From positions 9,429,464 through 9,493,463 of the forward strand of contig CM049320.1 of assembly GCA_026874595.1 (NCBI GenBank): DNA of 64,000 bases, read 5' to 3'. Made by a program: the position numbers and the translations under genes. Positions 1 to 12,697 of this stretch are shown here, piece after piece. A model generated the notes under the pieces. It ran no database searches. It was not told where the DNA came from and saw only the letters and a program-made list of their open reading frames with translations. Origin of the DNA: Sipunculus nudus. Taxonomy: Eukaryota; Annelida; Sipuncula; Golfingiida; Sipunculidae. Within the stretch, counting starts at the first letter, position 1; each line of letters starts with the position of its first letter.

Positions 1-678
1 ATTAAGCAATATAAAAAAATTTAATACATTGCGTCGCCGGGACGGTGTTGACCTGTCTAGAAGTGGTGCCAAAATGATGGCATTAGTTCTGTTTATCCAT
101 GTGATGTAGGAGGGACGTATGTGTGACGTAACAAACATATGACGTACAAATACCACTGTGACGTCATCACTACGAATCGTCCAGTGGATGTAGTTTTAGT
201 CCGTCATCTTAGGTCGTCAATGAAATATCGCAAGACCGTACATCCGTTTGTAGCCCTCCTAAAACCTATGTCCGCATTTGTTTTGGCGATAATTATTTCA
301 AGTATATTCTTTATAAGTGTACTTTGGCCTGAAGTAGATATACAGATATACTGTATTTAATTTGCGACTCTTTTGCGTAATTTATGCCTTATAGACCTTG
401 ATGGCGTCTTCCTGGTACAGCTCTGGTATGTGACGTTTGAAGATGTCATGACATATAAATTTTATTTTCCATAATGGTCCCGCATTAGTTTACATATACT
501 TAACTCGAAATATTTTCCATTGTTTAATCAATGAATAAATAACGACTGATTAGATAGATTGCTGACTAAAAATCTGACCATTTCTTTACAAGCATAGTAT
601 TTATAAGACAATTGAGGGTTAGTGTTAGAAATCAGTATGATATTTTATAAATAGTATCCGTTGATTGTTGATTGACAG
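1..678. other. Non-coding, presumed intron of the SLC5 gene
   Basis: No SLC5-like or other recognisable coding segment is visible. The first supported exon starts after the TTGACAG acceptor at 672-678, so this stretch is probably intronic. Confidence 0.5.
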
Positions 679-1053
679 GGCGGGATGAAGGCTGTGATGT
701 GGACGGACGTCTTTCAGATCTGTATGATGTTCGCAGGTCTCATATCTGTACTGATTCAAGGGAGCATAGATACGGGAGGGTTCGCTAACATATGGCGGAT
801 TAACTACGAAGGCGATAGAGTTGGCTTCTTTGAGTAAGTGTTCAAATATAAAACAGATTGTTTTCTAACAGGTCAAATATTTTCCTATAAAAACGTTGTA
901 CAGGGTTTATTACAGTTATTGTATCATAATTTTATGATCATTGTTAAATATCAAGTTAAAAATATCATACACAACCACAAAAATTATACACACACACATA
1001 TATTTATATAAATATATTTATATGTAAATGTATATACATATATATATATACAT

Positions 1054-1105
<52 letters not shown>

Positions 1106-4100
1106 TATGGCAAGCGGTCGTGTTCGCGAAGTGGGGGAGGCGGTGTCCCGATTTATCAGACTTGCATATTATTTACATATATTTACGTATATTTATTTAA
1201 ACTGCATTAACTGTAAGACATTGCACTTAACATTTGATATATTTATGCAACAGATTCTGTACCCTTTACTTTCTGACAGCTTTGACCCGAGTCCTCGTAA
1301 ACGTCACATCGTGTGGGCACTTGTATTCGGGGGTTGTTTCACGTGGCTGGCCGTGTACGGCGTCAACCAAGCCGAGGTCCAGAGGGCTCTGTGTACACCT
1401 AGACTAAGGGACGGTCAGCTGTAAGTAATATTGACTCATTATAATGATGTAACACAATATAGTTTATTATGACGTCATACGTATCACTTTCGTCCCGGAG
1501 TGAAGTTATACTGTGTTCAAGTAAAAGCAGTTTGTATTAGAGAATGTGAGTAAATTAATTTGAAATGGAAAAATTTGAAAAAAATGGATGTTACTTATGT
1601 TGTCTATATTCAACAGACGTAGGTGAAGTATCATTAAGATAAGACCCGATGATTTTGTAACACAATGGCTTTATGATCATGTTGTCTCGCATAACATGTT
1701 ATGTTGATCATATATATGAGAGTCTCGACTTAACTTCAGGGACGTTGCTGTACCATGTGAAAATCTGTATTGTCTCTTTAACATAAATAAACATAGAACG
1801 CTTTTAGTACGAGATATTTTTGTTCTATATTTGGAGCTACTTATTTTTATATTAGGCTAACTCCCATCTACTTTATTTGCATTAGAAGCATGATCTATAG
1901 AGCCTTTACTAGTACAGCCCATTGGTCCATTAGTTCATTAGCCCGACAGCCGATTCATCCAACAGTTCTTTAGTAAGACAGCCCACTCGTCCAACAGTTC
2001 TTTAGTAAGACAGCCCACTCGTCCAACAGTTCTTTAGTAAGACAGCCCACTCGTCTAACAGTTCTTTAGTAAGACAGCCCACTTGTCCAACAGTTCTTTA
2101 GAAAGACAGCCCACTCGTCCAACAGTTCTTTAGTAAGACAGCCCACTCGTCCAACAGTTCTTTGGTAAGGCGGCCCACTCGTCCACATTGGTCCAACAGT
2201 TCATTAGTCCGACAGTCCAGTGGTCCGACAGCTCAATTGTTAAACAGTTTATTAGTCCCAAAGCACATTGGTCCAACAAAAAAAGGAAAACACTTAATTC
2301 GTTTTTTTAAGTATCACACTATTTAAAAGCATGTCAGTCGAACAGAAAATATTATTATAGGATATGTATGACCTAAAAAAAAGACCCAATGGTCTCTTGG
2401 GACAATGAAATGTTGGACTAATGACTAGACGGAACGTTTGTCTTTCATAGACCCTGATGGTATTATTTACAGAGCTCTTTGGCTGAACTTCCCCGGTCTG
2501 ACGGCCTGGCTGACGGTCTTTGGTCTGGCTGGCACGGTCATATACGCCCAGTACCACCTGTGCGACCCCAAGAGCAACAATGATGTAATTGCTGCCGATC
2601 AGGTAAACCGTGGATTTTATGCCCAGTATTACGAGCATCACTTTATAATGTGTTTTTTTTTCAACTGTACTCTTATATACTCAACATAATCGCTGATCTT
2701 TACATGATATTAAAACGACAAAAGCTAGAACTATATGTAGAAATTCTTTGCCATTCAAGTTTTGTTTTATAATATTGCGTATATTGATTGAAGCTGAGGT
2801 GTGTTTTAAGGGCGTCAGACTTTTTCCACGAGCAGGCGCACTGCACATTTCCGTCGTCTGCTGTGTACCGGTCTCGTGAGCCAGCAATCCGTATTCTGTT
2901 AAATATACCCAAGAACCCTTTTTTAAATATAATTTTGTTGGAGGTAACCGCCTCCATTTTTTATGCTAATTCAACTATGTATATGAACATCTGCAGAATT
3001 CCATTTCGGTTTCGGACTCTGTGGCAGGGTTATAATACACGCTTCCTTTCATTTCATATCATGGTGTTAACCAGGCCCGGTGACTTCTGTACCTGCGGGT
3101 CCTGGGTGTGTAATCGGCCCCATTGCTGGGTCATATCTCCCAGGAATCCCCGAAAGGCAGTTTCGTTAGTGAGTGAAACTCGCTGGGCACGGACTTCTCA
3201 TTTAGCTTGCAGAGCCTGTAAGGGGGGGGGGGGGGGGGCTGAGATTATCCCGGCTTTGAATCCTGTGTTCTATCGCTAAGCCACAGGAGCCGCTCAAAAA
3301 AAGAACCTGCTAGAGAATCAGCGTCGACGTGAACCTTACATTTAAACAAATAGGATTCTATATGTGGATTCAGTGACCCGAACTCTTAGTGTTTTTCAGA
3401 TGGCGCTGTACTGTTGTGGATAACATTTATTGGAGTGTTAGCATCCATATGTCAGAATGCTTGTCGTATATGTCCTTTAAATGACTAAAATGATATAACA
3501 CTTTTTTTAAATAAAAAAAAACATCGGGGTCTGGTATTAATAGACAGTGGATATCATCCTTCCGTCAAAGGTCGTCTCTACTCAAAATTAACCTCTTCCA
3601 GTTAGGCATTTTTTTTAACTGTCACACTTTAACTTAAAAAAAATAGTTACCCCTTAAGGAAACACATTATGCTTATAATTCACAAGCGGATACTATTACT
3701 TATTCCGTGAAATATTTACCATCAAAACACCCATGTTCATGTGATTTGGCTTGAAGCAATTCTTAACCATGAAACGTATTTGAACGCACTACATTACCTC
3801 TCCACTATATGTATATCTACGCAGTCTGTGTATGTAGAATCACCATTGTATTGTTGGCCTTTGATTCCAAACCAACAAACTCTAACCAGCAGAGTCGTAC
3901 TTTTGTAAGACTGTGAGTCCACTTCGGCACAGTATAAGTAAATGTTTGACTCATAGAAGCTAAATCTATCTCAGTGTCCCCTTGATGAAAAAAACACTAC
4001 ATGTAATTAGGTAAATCAACTTAGCAAATATCATATAGGTTTTAGCTCAGCTGACTGAAAGTCATCTGAGCTATAGCAATCAATCTTTGTCCGTCGTTCG

Positions 4101-7100
4101 TCTAGCTGTCTGTCCGTCTGTCTGTCTGTCAGTCCGTTAACAGGGCAGAAATCATAACTGCTCATCCTGGAATATTCTATAACTTGAGACCCAAGGAGAT
4201 AAAAAAAAAATCTCCTTGGAAACCTGAAATTAGGTCTCTGTTACCCATATCCTCTGAGCTATGGGGCTCGTAAGTACCCCCCAGAATAATTAAAAATTGA
4301 TACAAAAGCTAAAGTATATTAATAACTTATGCATTGATCACCATGATTCTTTGCATGCATATTAACCATGGATACTTCATCAGTCCCTGCAGACTGGTTG
4401 CGCCACCTGTATTTTTTTTCTAATTTTTACACTTTTTTCTCTGTTTTGAGACCTTCAGATGAAGCTGTCCGTCCGTTAACAGCGCACAAATCATAACCGT
4501 TAGACCTAGAAACTTTTAACTGTACATCCAGGGAGGTCCCAGGGAAATCTCCTTTGAAACCCGAAATTATGTCATGGTGACCTATATTTTGTGAAATACT
4601 TCCTGAAATCATGATTTGGGCACCCAGTCAGTCAGATAGGGCACAAATTGTATCCGCTAGGCCTAGGATCTTCTAACATGACATTCAGGCAGGTCCTGGG
4701 TTATTCTACAAGAACACCTGAAATCAGGTCATGGTGACCAATATTTTGCGAAAACATGATCTGAGCACCCAGTCAGTCAGACAGGGCATAAATTGTATCC
4801 GCTAGGCCTAGAATCTTCTAACATGACATTCAGGCAGGATTTGGGTAATTCTACAAGGAAACCTGAAAATCAGGTCATGGTGACCTATATTACTGACCAA
4901 ACACATTTTAGCACCCAGACAAACAGACATGGTACAAAACTTTTCTGTAGGACCTAAAATTTTCAGTCTTAACATCCAGGGAAGTCCTTCAAAAATGTGC
5001 ATGGTCAATTTAAGCTCAGCTGACTGCAAACAAAGAAAAGGGGGGTAGATTTCATGGGAATGGCTGTACATTTTATCATGAAACTTTTTCTTCATGTTGA
5101 TTTGAAGAATTTCAGTTGCTACAGTTGTATGGGGATAACACCACAACATTTGGCATTCAGATGATAAAATTCCTCTCGTGAATATCTTCCTAGTCAGCTG
5201 AGCGTTAAATAGGACAATACATAATCATTTGAATATTCATCACTGATCCAGCTGTTGCCGTTTTACGTGATGCACCGACTACGTGTACCCGGCCTTCCCG
5301 GCCTGTTCACTGCCTGCCTCTTCAGTGGCGCCCTCAGGTAACAGCGTTTAAAACTATATTGATAAGGTAGTATAACGATAGTCACACCTGCTGTGGTGGC
5401 CGGATGTAATATTTTAAGTCATTATTGATTATGCTTCTGTTAATATGCATTTTTGTATGTCTGTCTGTCGGTTTGTTTGTTTTAAAGTTACCGTTATAGT
5501 TTACGGGTGAATTTCAATAAAATCAACTGAGAAATTCTTTAATATTACCCAGATTTTGCCTGAATGTTTATTTGTCTACCATCAAAGAAATTCCACCCGT
5601 GTCTACACCTGGTGGAGGAAACCAGTACCATTACTGACCGTTAAAATCTACGTGCTCAAAATGTTTGAATTTTTAAACGAAAAAAATACCTATTTTTACG
5701 AATAGTGTTTGTATAACATACAAATATTATAAGAATATAATTCTGGGATTCCTAACTAAATCATACATACATGTACCTTGCTTGCAGTACCCTCTCTTCC
5801 GGTCTGAAGTCGTTGGCCGCCGTGACCCTGCAGGGCCTTATTAAGAGTTTGTGCTTCAAAGACTTGTCAGAGGAGAAGGCTACGAACGTATCCAGAGTGC
5901 TCGGTGTGTGGGGCCAACATTACAGTCTATTACTATATATTTATTACTATAATATAAGAGTTATATAATAATATACGTTATATCACGAAAAGCGACCCCG
6001 GATTTTGCAACTCGCATCGTCCCCCCCCCCCCATCCGAACATAGGCATGCGAAAGTTATGTATAAAATCTACTAACACCTCCGACACATTTGTTAAATGT
6101 GCCAGGGTGTTCAGCTCCGTTTTGTAAAATCGTATATCCGCCCATTATATGTAGTAAGATGTGTCATCAAACATATACTGTGGTTGCCTTTTTGTTCGCA
6201 AGGGTTTTAATTTCGCGATATTCGCGAATGGGGAATAATCGCGAAAATGAAACCCTCGGGAAATATTGGCCCAATTAAGTATGTCCTTTTCGTTGAGTGT
6301 AACAATACTTGAATGTGAATAGGTTAGAACAGTGAGAAATTTTATAATAAATTACATTCATGCAGGAATAGGGAAAACGTTCCCTTAAAATTTGAACTAA
6401 ACATCCTGTGTTGTGTATGGGCCCATCGTTATATGAGTAGAATATCACAAACTCATGACTTATTCTCATTTTATAATACAAACAGGTATGGCTTTAACAA
6501 TGATTTTATATAGGTTCTGGTGATATCGCGAAAATGAAACCCTCGCAAAATGTTCAAAATGGAGAAATCGCGAAATTTCAGCCTCGCAAATATGAAGCCA
6601 ACCACAGTATATGGTCTTTGTGGGTCCTGCGTCTTTGTGCTTACCAGTACCCACAGGTGCGGTAGACACCGGGCCTGGGGACATTATGATAAAAATGACA
6701 TAAAAGGAAGCGAGTGCTACCGCCCTTTAAGATAGGTCAGCATTAAAAATGGAGGTGTTTGCCTCCACAAAAAATTAAATTGGTTTGTGTCCTCACTAAA
6801 TGCCAGTTTTCAGTTTTATCTGAAATATATGAAACATTGTATGAAATTATTTTTCATTTCAGCGGCTGTGTATGGCGTTATCTGTCTCATTCTGACATTT
6901 GTCGCTGAGCAGCTCGGTGACGTTCTACAGGTGAGGATTATTTATAATACCATAATATGTAAATGGCATTCATAGAGCCCGTGGTTGTACTTACGTGGCA
7001 ATATCTGATGCCATTGGAGGTAATTAACATGCTCATTTCTATAATCTCAATTATTGTCATGATCTGGGGTACTGCATGCACCAATAACAATATATACTAT

Positions 7101-10100
7101 AATACTTTTATACATGCGCCTACTACCATTAGAATTTCGGGCCTAAAAAGACCGTAGTACCAAGTTTGATTCGGCATCGGGAGCTAAATGTAAACTATCA
7201 TATATACAATAACACATGAAAGTCTCATTTAAAATTTCTTTGAAAAAAAGATTTGTATTGAACTCGAACTCGTGCTTGGACTGGAAGAAGGTGGACTTTC
7301 ACTGAACCTCAAGGATTCGGGCTTGAGTGACCTGAACTCGGACACGAAAGTTGAGGATTCGATCATGTACATCGTTGCCATTGACCCTTATGGGTCTTGA
7401 TTTGACTCCATGACCTATACCTTTAAAATAACCGACCACTTGCCCTTGGAAGTGCCCACAAATGTGGCCTTAACTCGACATGCCATGATATTTTTAACGA
7501 GGTACCATGAAAATTGAAGAAATTAAACCTGATTACCACATTATTTATAATGTTGATTTATATAATGATCGGAGGTCCGATCCTCGGTTTATTTACACTT
7601 GGGATCATTTATCCATGCGCAAACGGCAAAGTAAGTTGCACCTTTAACTAAACTTATTTACCATCGCGGGATATAGTCGGAGCGCTGATTAAATAGTAAT
7701 ATGGTATGTTACACAGTATAGTTACATGTCCATTTGCATCATATGTGTATTATATCACGTTATTAGCTCCTTTGGCCAAATACAAAGTTTCCTAGCAAAA
7801 CCATCCCTTCATAATTTCCCAAACAAGGGAAACCATAATCGCCAAGCGATATCTGGAAGCCGCTCCCACAATTGAGCGATAATGGGGTATTTGTTATGTA
7901 GTGTACAGTCTTGTGAATAAGGTCAATGTCAAAAATAAATAACCAGTGTAAATCTGTGACGTAGGACTAATATTGGGCTCACATTAAATCTCTTTAAAAT
8001 CAGCCATATTGGAGATCTAGTGCCAACAGAAAATGGCAGAAAAAAAAATTGAAATCACTGGTTTTGCATTTCGGAGGACCAAAGTGTGTGCCCCCATAAA
8101 AAAATATTCCCAAATATGGATACAGGAATAAATTTCTAAAAGGCTTCTTTATCATTTGGCCACTATTAATTTCACCTTTTTTTTTCTTTATTCAACCCAG
8201 GGCGCCATGGTTGGCCTGATCTGCGGACTGCTCTTTACTTTCTGGGTAGGGATCGGAGCGAACGTCCACAAACCCTACGTGTACCGGCCTATCGTGAGAA
8301 CCATAGGATGTCCCAACGACACCTTCCCAGCAAGCAATGCGTCGTTTTTCGGCAACATGACCTCCATGAGTACAATGACCACCATGGCGTTAGATTTAAC
8401 GACATCCACACCTACAGAGCGTCCTGAAAAGTAAGATTTTACAGTTGTTCATAACACACATATGAACACTTAACCACGTGTGTCCTGATATGGCTTACTG
8501 GTGTCATTGACTAAAGCCGAAAATTTGTGTGAATTAATTCTCCATTCTTCAATCAGACCAACGAGTGTAGGGATTAACACGCACAGATTCTTATGTGTAC
8601 CATATTCTTACTACCAAGACTATGACTATGCTTTCGCGGATCTGAATTCAGCTTTTATTCATGTGTCAATCCTTCTGGTTTGCGATGCGCATGGAATTTT
8701 TGGGACAAACGCTCCATAGATAAATTAGAACCATTTCCTTTTCTAGAAGAACCTTTCTTTATAACACCAATCAGTACTTGCACACCTACATTAAAAAAAT
8801 CCATTTTATCGATCTGTGATACTGATCCCTGATAACTAGACAAATTTTTATTTAATGAAACATACCCACACTATAGGGAATCAAACAAAATCCTTTATAC
8901 TACAAGCAGTTCATATCTTCACAATGCGCTTTACATAGATAATAAACAGCCTAATCCCTGAAAATGATGTGTGAATAATCGTCCTCCGGTCATTCTGATA
9001 GCAACCCGGAATATCAATGGACTTTCGACATCTAAGATTTCGGAACTTATTACACTATTACATATTTCAGGTCAGGCATCTTACAATTTTACGAGATATC
9101 CTATCTGTGGTACAGCGCTCTCGGTGTTGGCGTCGTCAACTTCGTCGGACTTGCTGTTAGTTTTATGAGCGGTAGGTGGCGTTTATGGTTAAAAGTTTTA
9201 TTATTATTATTATAATTATTATTATATAGCATGTCAGAACAACATTTGCATTTGAAACAATTGTTTTAGGCTCTGCATTTAAAATGCAAATGCACACACC
9301 AATACACACACAAGTATATATATATATATTTATATATATATATACGTAATTACAAATATCCCAAACACCGTAAATTATTGTAGATTTGCATTCAAAATAA
9401 TGATAATTTTCTCTGCGACACTTAAATATTATCACAAAAAGTGCTGGGCTTAGATCGATGAAGCACTTAAGATGAAACAATGTAAGGTCAACTTCATGAC
9501 AAAAAGCAACATTTATATTTCACAACCCTCTTGATTATTCAGTATTTTCAGGATTTGTGTTATTTATTTGAACATTTATAATATCGTGTTCGAACTGCTT
9601 CAGGTACCTCTAGGCAGATCAGATCATGAATATTCATTATTGCAGTCTTTAATCAGGGGCCAACAACCCTACCGATGTTGACCCTCGGCTCATCTGTCCT
9701 GTGTTCGAGATTTTCTGCTGCTGTCTACCCAAGAACATCCGCCGGATGTTGCAATGCAACATGGACCATGATATCCGCGATGAGGTAAATAAGTAGGTCA
9801 CAGTGACCAAAATAGGGAAGAGTTGAGGACGGAGCATTATTCGGTTAATATTTGAATAGATTATGATAGGGTAGACATTTCAGCGGACTATATATCTGTT
9901 TTAACAGGACGCTGGACGTTTAGCGCCAGATCGGCCCTCTTACATTATGGCCAGATCATTGGCTTGCCAAAGTGCCTGGACATCTAACTCTGGGGATCGC
10001 ATTATAAGGCCCCATGAGGATGCAAATATTTTCGTCATTTTTGTCAACGCCTCATTGCTTACAAGTATCTTTTCACTTCAAATAAACCAACCAGACCTTT

Positions 10101-11233
10101 TAATAAGTTTCTTATCTCTCCAACAACACCTACCATGTGTATGAAATATTCCGTTATAACCCAATATATTCGTATATTGTTCTGCATGTATGGGAGATTT
10201 TTGCCTGCGGTCTGCCTGCTGACTGTATGCGGAGATACGGTTATAAAGCGTGGCGTGGACCTGCACGGCGGTTCTAAATTTGGCTTGTGTCTCGACTCAG
10301 TAGGGGGTCCTAAATGAGTCGTGTTTGTCATGGCTACTGGACGTTATGACGCATGAAACACAAAAAAATATGGGCAAACTCAACCAGAGTTCACCACCAT
10401 TGCACTAATTTCACTGATATTGGCGTAGCGGTTGTGACTTCTGGTGGAGGTTGAAATTTCGGTAGAGTACTTGGCGTGGTGCATTTTGCCCCTCGAGTTC
10501 ATCGAGATATATGTCAGTCAAATAATGTCCTCTGTTTCCACTACAGATGCCTACTGAGTCACGTATTAGCGGCTTTACATGCCCAGAGCGGGTGTGTAAA
10601 ACTTTGGGCAGATATAACGACCTCTGTTGTTTACAGTAATAACTACTGATGAAAAAGCAGACATATACTCCGATACCATGTATACAAGTCCTAAATCAAT
10701 TGTGTCTGAAATTGTTATGGTTCCATGCCCACTAAAATGAAGATAATTAGAATGTTTCGAATGATTGAATGAAATTGTAAGTTCTGGTGAAATTTTCGAA
10801 AATATCCGGTTACCTTCTCGGTAGCGGAGATTTGATTTATGAAATGGGGCGTCTCTTTCCAGATTAATTTTAATGGGCATTTTGACGAAAATATTTAATT
10901 TTACCTTCTACTTAATAATTTAAAACCTTTATCTAAGGCTATTCAGTAATGGAGATTCAGACTCGATAAAATACTGAGTTGGAGAGTTCGTAATAAATAT
11001 TTAGTCATAATTTGAGGTGTCGGTTTATAAGAAAGTACTTTATTTCCACCAACATGCCACAGACCGGACCCATCCGTACATGTTTACATACTGCACATAT
11101 ATAACTGTAGGACCCGGGACCTGGAGAAGATGAAAAGAAGAAGGACATCAACCATATCGAGGCTAACAGTTTTGTAAACGAGGCTCTAGAGTATCCGGAT
11201 GACAAGAGCAGCTATGACGTCACACGCGTATAA
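679..11233 (+). CDS. SLC5-family sodium/solute symporter (SMCT/SMVT-like), 3' half, 11 exons
   Basis: Seen: exons at 679-833, 1280-1420, 2473-2602, 5252-5337, 5788-5903, 6863-6930, about 7520-7630, 8201-8430, 9071-9171, 9657-9784 and 11111-11233. All have GT donors, and phases agree across every junction. They encode about 450 residues. Family signatures in order are [61 protein letters not shown] and a GAMVGL...FWVGIGA helix. Next comes an extracellular loop with N-glycosylation sequons NDT, NAS and NMT, then a last helix and a cytoplasmic tail. Known: SLC5A5/6/8/12 proteins co-transport sodium with iodide, vitamins or monocarboxylates across the plasma membrane; the substrate cannot be told here. 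The tail ends in TRV, a class I PDZ ligand (T at -2, V at 0). The start codon and TM1-5 lie left of the window. The stop is TAA at 11231-11233. A provirus sits about 310 bp downstream. Confidence 0.9.
960..1102. repeat. (TA)n-rich microsatellite
   Basis: Alternating TA with CATA interruptions, the purest run being about 1057-1102. It lies in the SLC5 intron between the 833 donor and the 1280 exon. The short open frame across it (IYIYIY repeats) is a product of the repeat. Confidence 0.9.
1912..2280. repeat. 32-bp minisatellite
   Basis: About seven well-conserved tandem copies of a 32-bp unit containing CCCACTCGTCCAACAGTTC followed by TTTAGTAAGACAG. More diverged copies (GTCCATTAGTTCATTAGCCC, TTGGTCCAACAGTTCATTAG) flank it on both sides. 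It lies within the intron before the 2473 exon. Confidence 0.9.
3060..3296 (-). repeat. Possible tRNA-derived SINE fragment with G17 run
   Basis: Read on the minus strand, the segment begins with a box-A-like TGGCTTAGCGATAG and a box-B-like GATTCAAAGCC, then a C17 run (G at 3222-3238 on +) and a body. The two boxes are about 20 bp closer than in a tRNA, so this is at best a damaged SINE head. No tRNA cloverleaf is claimed. Confidence 0.3.
4040..5208. mobile_element. Pearl-like non-autonomous element with terminal inverted repeats
   Basis: The left end TTTTAGCTCAGCTGACT is inverted at the right end (AGTCAGCTGAGCGTTAA). Both ends are flanked by ATAGG (4035-4039 and 5209-5213), a candidate 5-bp target duplication. 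Inside are a GTCT/GTCC microsatellite (about 4093-4137) and three to four diverged ~130-150-bp core repeats carrying GGCCTAGAATCTTC, GACATTCAGGCAGG and CAGGTCATGGTGACC. A leader, tetranucleotide tract and core repeats are the layout of bivalve pearl elements (Helitron-related). No transposase is encoded. The class is inferred. Confidence 0.6.
5338..6862. other. SLC5 intron sequence around the 5788-5903 exon
   Basis: Apart from that exon and the foldback element at 6173-6612, nothing recognisable. It includes a C-rich homopolymer near 6020-6033. Confidence 0.6.
6173..6612. mobile_element. Foldback/MITE-like element with long inverted ends
   Basis: The left end ATATACTGTGGTTG is mirrored by CAACCACAGTATAT at the right. 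The homology continues inward (TTTCGCGAT...CGCGAAAATGAAACCCTCG on both arms, in opposite orientation), giving arms of about 90 bp around a ~240-bp centre. The TA-rich ends fit a TA or TATA target duplication. It lies in an SLC5 intron. No protein is encoded. Confidence 0.55.
7520..7630 (+). CDS. SLC5 exon with an atypical 5' boundary
   Basis: The core (7565-7630) reads [18 protein letters not shown] and ends in phase 0 at a good GTAAGT donor, as the family requires. Relatives normally have about seven residues (of the type AALSIFG) before it. Here no AG lies close upstream. The nearest phase-compatible acceptor is GAAG ending at 7519, with a poor pyrimidine tract, and it would add 15 unusual residues. 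The exon itself is certain; its start is not. Confidence 0.6.
9190..9350. repeat. (TTA)n and (TA)n microsatellites
   Basis: A TTATTATTATTA tract follows the 9071-9171 SLC5 exon, and a TATA tract lies at about 9314-9345. Confidence 0.85.
9785..11110. other. Last SLC5 intron, with a repeat shared with 26.2 kb
   Basis: No exon is visible. Bases 10,010-10,140 (ATTTTCGTCATTTTTGTCAA, CGCCTCATTGCTTACA) match 26,209-26,340 at roughly three quarters of positions by eye. The rest is unique-looking. Confidence 0.6.
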
Positions 11234-11546
11234 CAACAGAAACTTGACTGTGCAGCTTACGGTTTTGAACTTCACGGTTCGCTGTCTTTCGTAGCTTCTG
11301 CAAAGGCAAATTCATAGACTTTCATCCATATTTAGACTTAGCGAGAAAGAATGTGGCTATACATTCTAAATATTTTATATAATCAAGGAGTTTACAGGGA
11401 TGGAGTATCAAGTGAGAGTCTGGCCTTGTCGGATGTTGCTGACGGGGGTCATAAAACTCGCTGCTCTAAGGCACAAAGAGATGCCGCTGATAAGCCCGGT
11501 GCTAATTGATACAGCCCGAGAGTGACTTCGGAATTATTGTGACAAG
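11234..11546 (+). other. Probable 3' UTR of the SLC5 gene, interrupted by the provirus
   Basis: It follows the TAA stop. No AATAAA appears before the LTR starts at 11547. After the insertion, ATTAAA (a weaker poly(A) signal) occurs near 20,693, so the original 3' UTR may have continued there. This is inference from position only. Confidence 0.4.
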
Positions 11547-12559
11547 TGTAAGGTTTTTAACTGGGGGTAAGATGACTCAAGCCAGGTTTACTGAAGAGAC
11601 GTGTTTATTCATCTTTCTCCAAAAATACAATCATCACATTTTCTGCCGGTCACCCTACCTACCGGCCCTTGTCCCCGTCAATCATTCAACCCGGCCCGCC
11701 ATTGACCGACGCTCCCGGTGCCCCGCCTCAGAAGAGACCAGGCTGGGGAGGCCAGACCAATAGAAAGACGGGCGCCGGCCGCGGGGCTATGCCTTTGTTT
11801 AAAAGTATGAACTACCTGTTACAAAGCCCGATCACTATCAGCTTGTTCTAATAACTCCGGCATCTAATGCCTGTCAGCTAAACAAACATGTACACAGAAG
11901 AATCTACTTCATATATTTTATCTTAATCCTAGCCAGGTGCGGCCGGTACTTCGACCCGGTATAATTATCAAAGTAATGACACCGGTGACTCGGCCAGCAG
12001 GTTAATTGCATAACCCCATATGGCAAGGGTCACGATATCGGCCTTGGAAACCAAGTCAAGACTAATTGGTAATATTATAAAATATACACTCCTTGGTGAG
12101 AGATGTAACAACAAATTACAAAATGACTAAAATCTAAATACTTGTAATAATATAAAAATTTAATAGGCGTAAGATATACTGATTCTAACATGACAATAGA
12201 AAAGGATAGATTCGTATATAATAATCTTCAAGATTGCGTAACAATGAGAGAGAGCCAAGGGTGACCAGGCGGCTTGAGGTTCTTATACAAATATACTACA
12301 GTTTACTATGTTCACCTTTCGTGTATATATATATTATATAAACATGTAACTATAAAATGCACTTCATATACATAACAGTATTCTTAGTTCACTTCATATA
12401 CATAACAACAGTATTCTTAGTTCTATATATTTACAACTATGGTATGATTTTAAATTAGTCAGTAAGATATAATAATACTTCTGCTGTCTCTGTATGTTTT
12501 AGTTGAAAACATGATATTGAATTACAATTTAAGAGGTGGGCGGAATGTCAGATCTTACA
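11547..12559 (-). repeat. 3' LTR of the retrovirus
   Basis: 1,013 bp, ends TGTAAG/CTTACA. It contains a tandem duplication of a ~31-bp unit (ACTTCATATACATAACA, then GTATTCTTAGTT) near 12,360-12,422. Small open frames across it are repeated identically in the other LTR and are not genes. Confidence 0.92.
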
Positions 12560-12653
12560 CTCGCACATCCCCCTTGGAAAAAAAAATTAGAATGATTTTT
12601 TTCAATGTACCTATTTGTATATAAATACAGAGGCCCTCGACGTTAATATATTT

Positions 12654-12697
<44 letters not shown>

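Noticed and set aside
1028-1210. Open frame rich in IYIYIY
   Set aside because: Produced by a (TA)n microsatellite.
1912-2280. CRISPR-like array
   Set aside because: Repeats are contiguous without unique spacers, and the genome is eukaryotic.
2788-3279. 163-codon open frame in an SLC5 intron
   Set aside because: Runs through a repeat and a G17 tract, with no domain or codon pattern of a gene.
11669-11851. Proline-rich frame in the LTR, repeated at 19,680-19,958
   Set aside because: Lies on the antisense strand of both LTR copies, with a one-base difference changing its start; no support as a gene.
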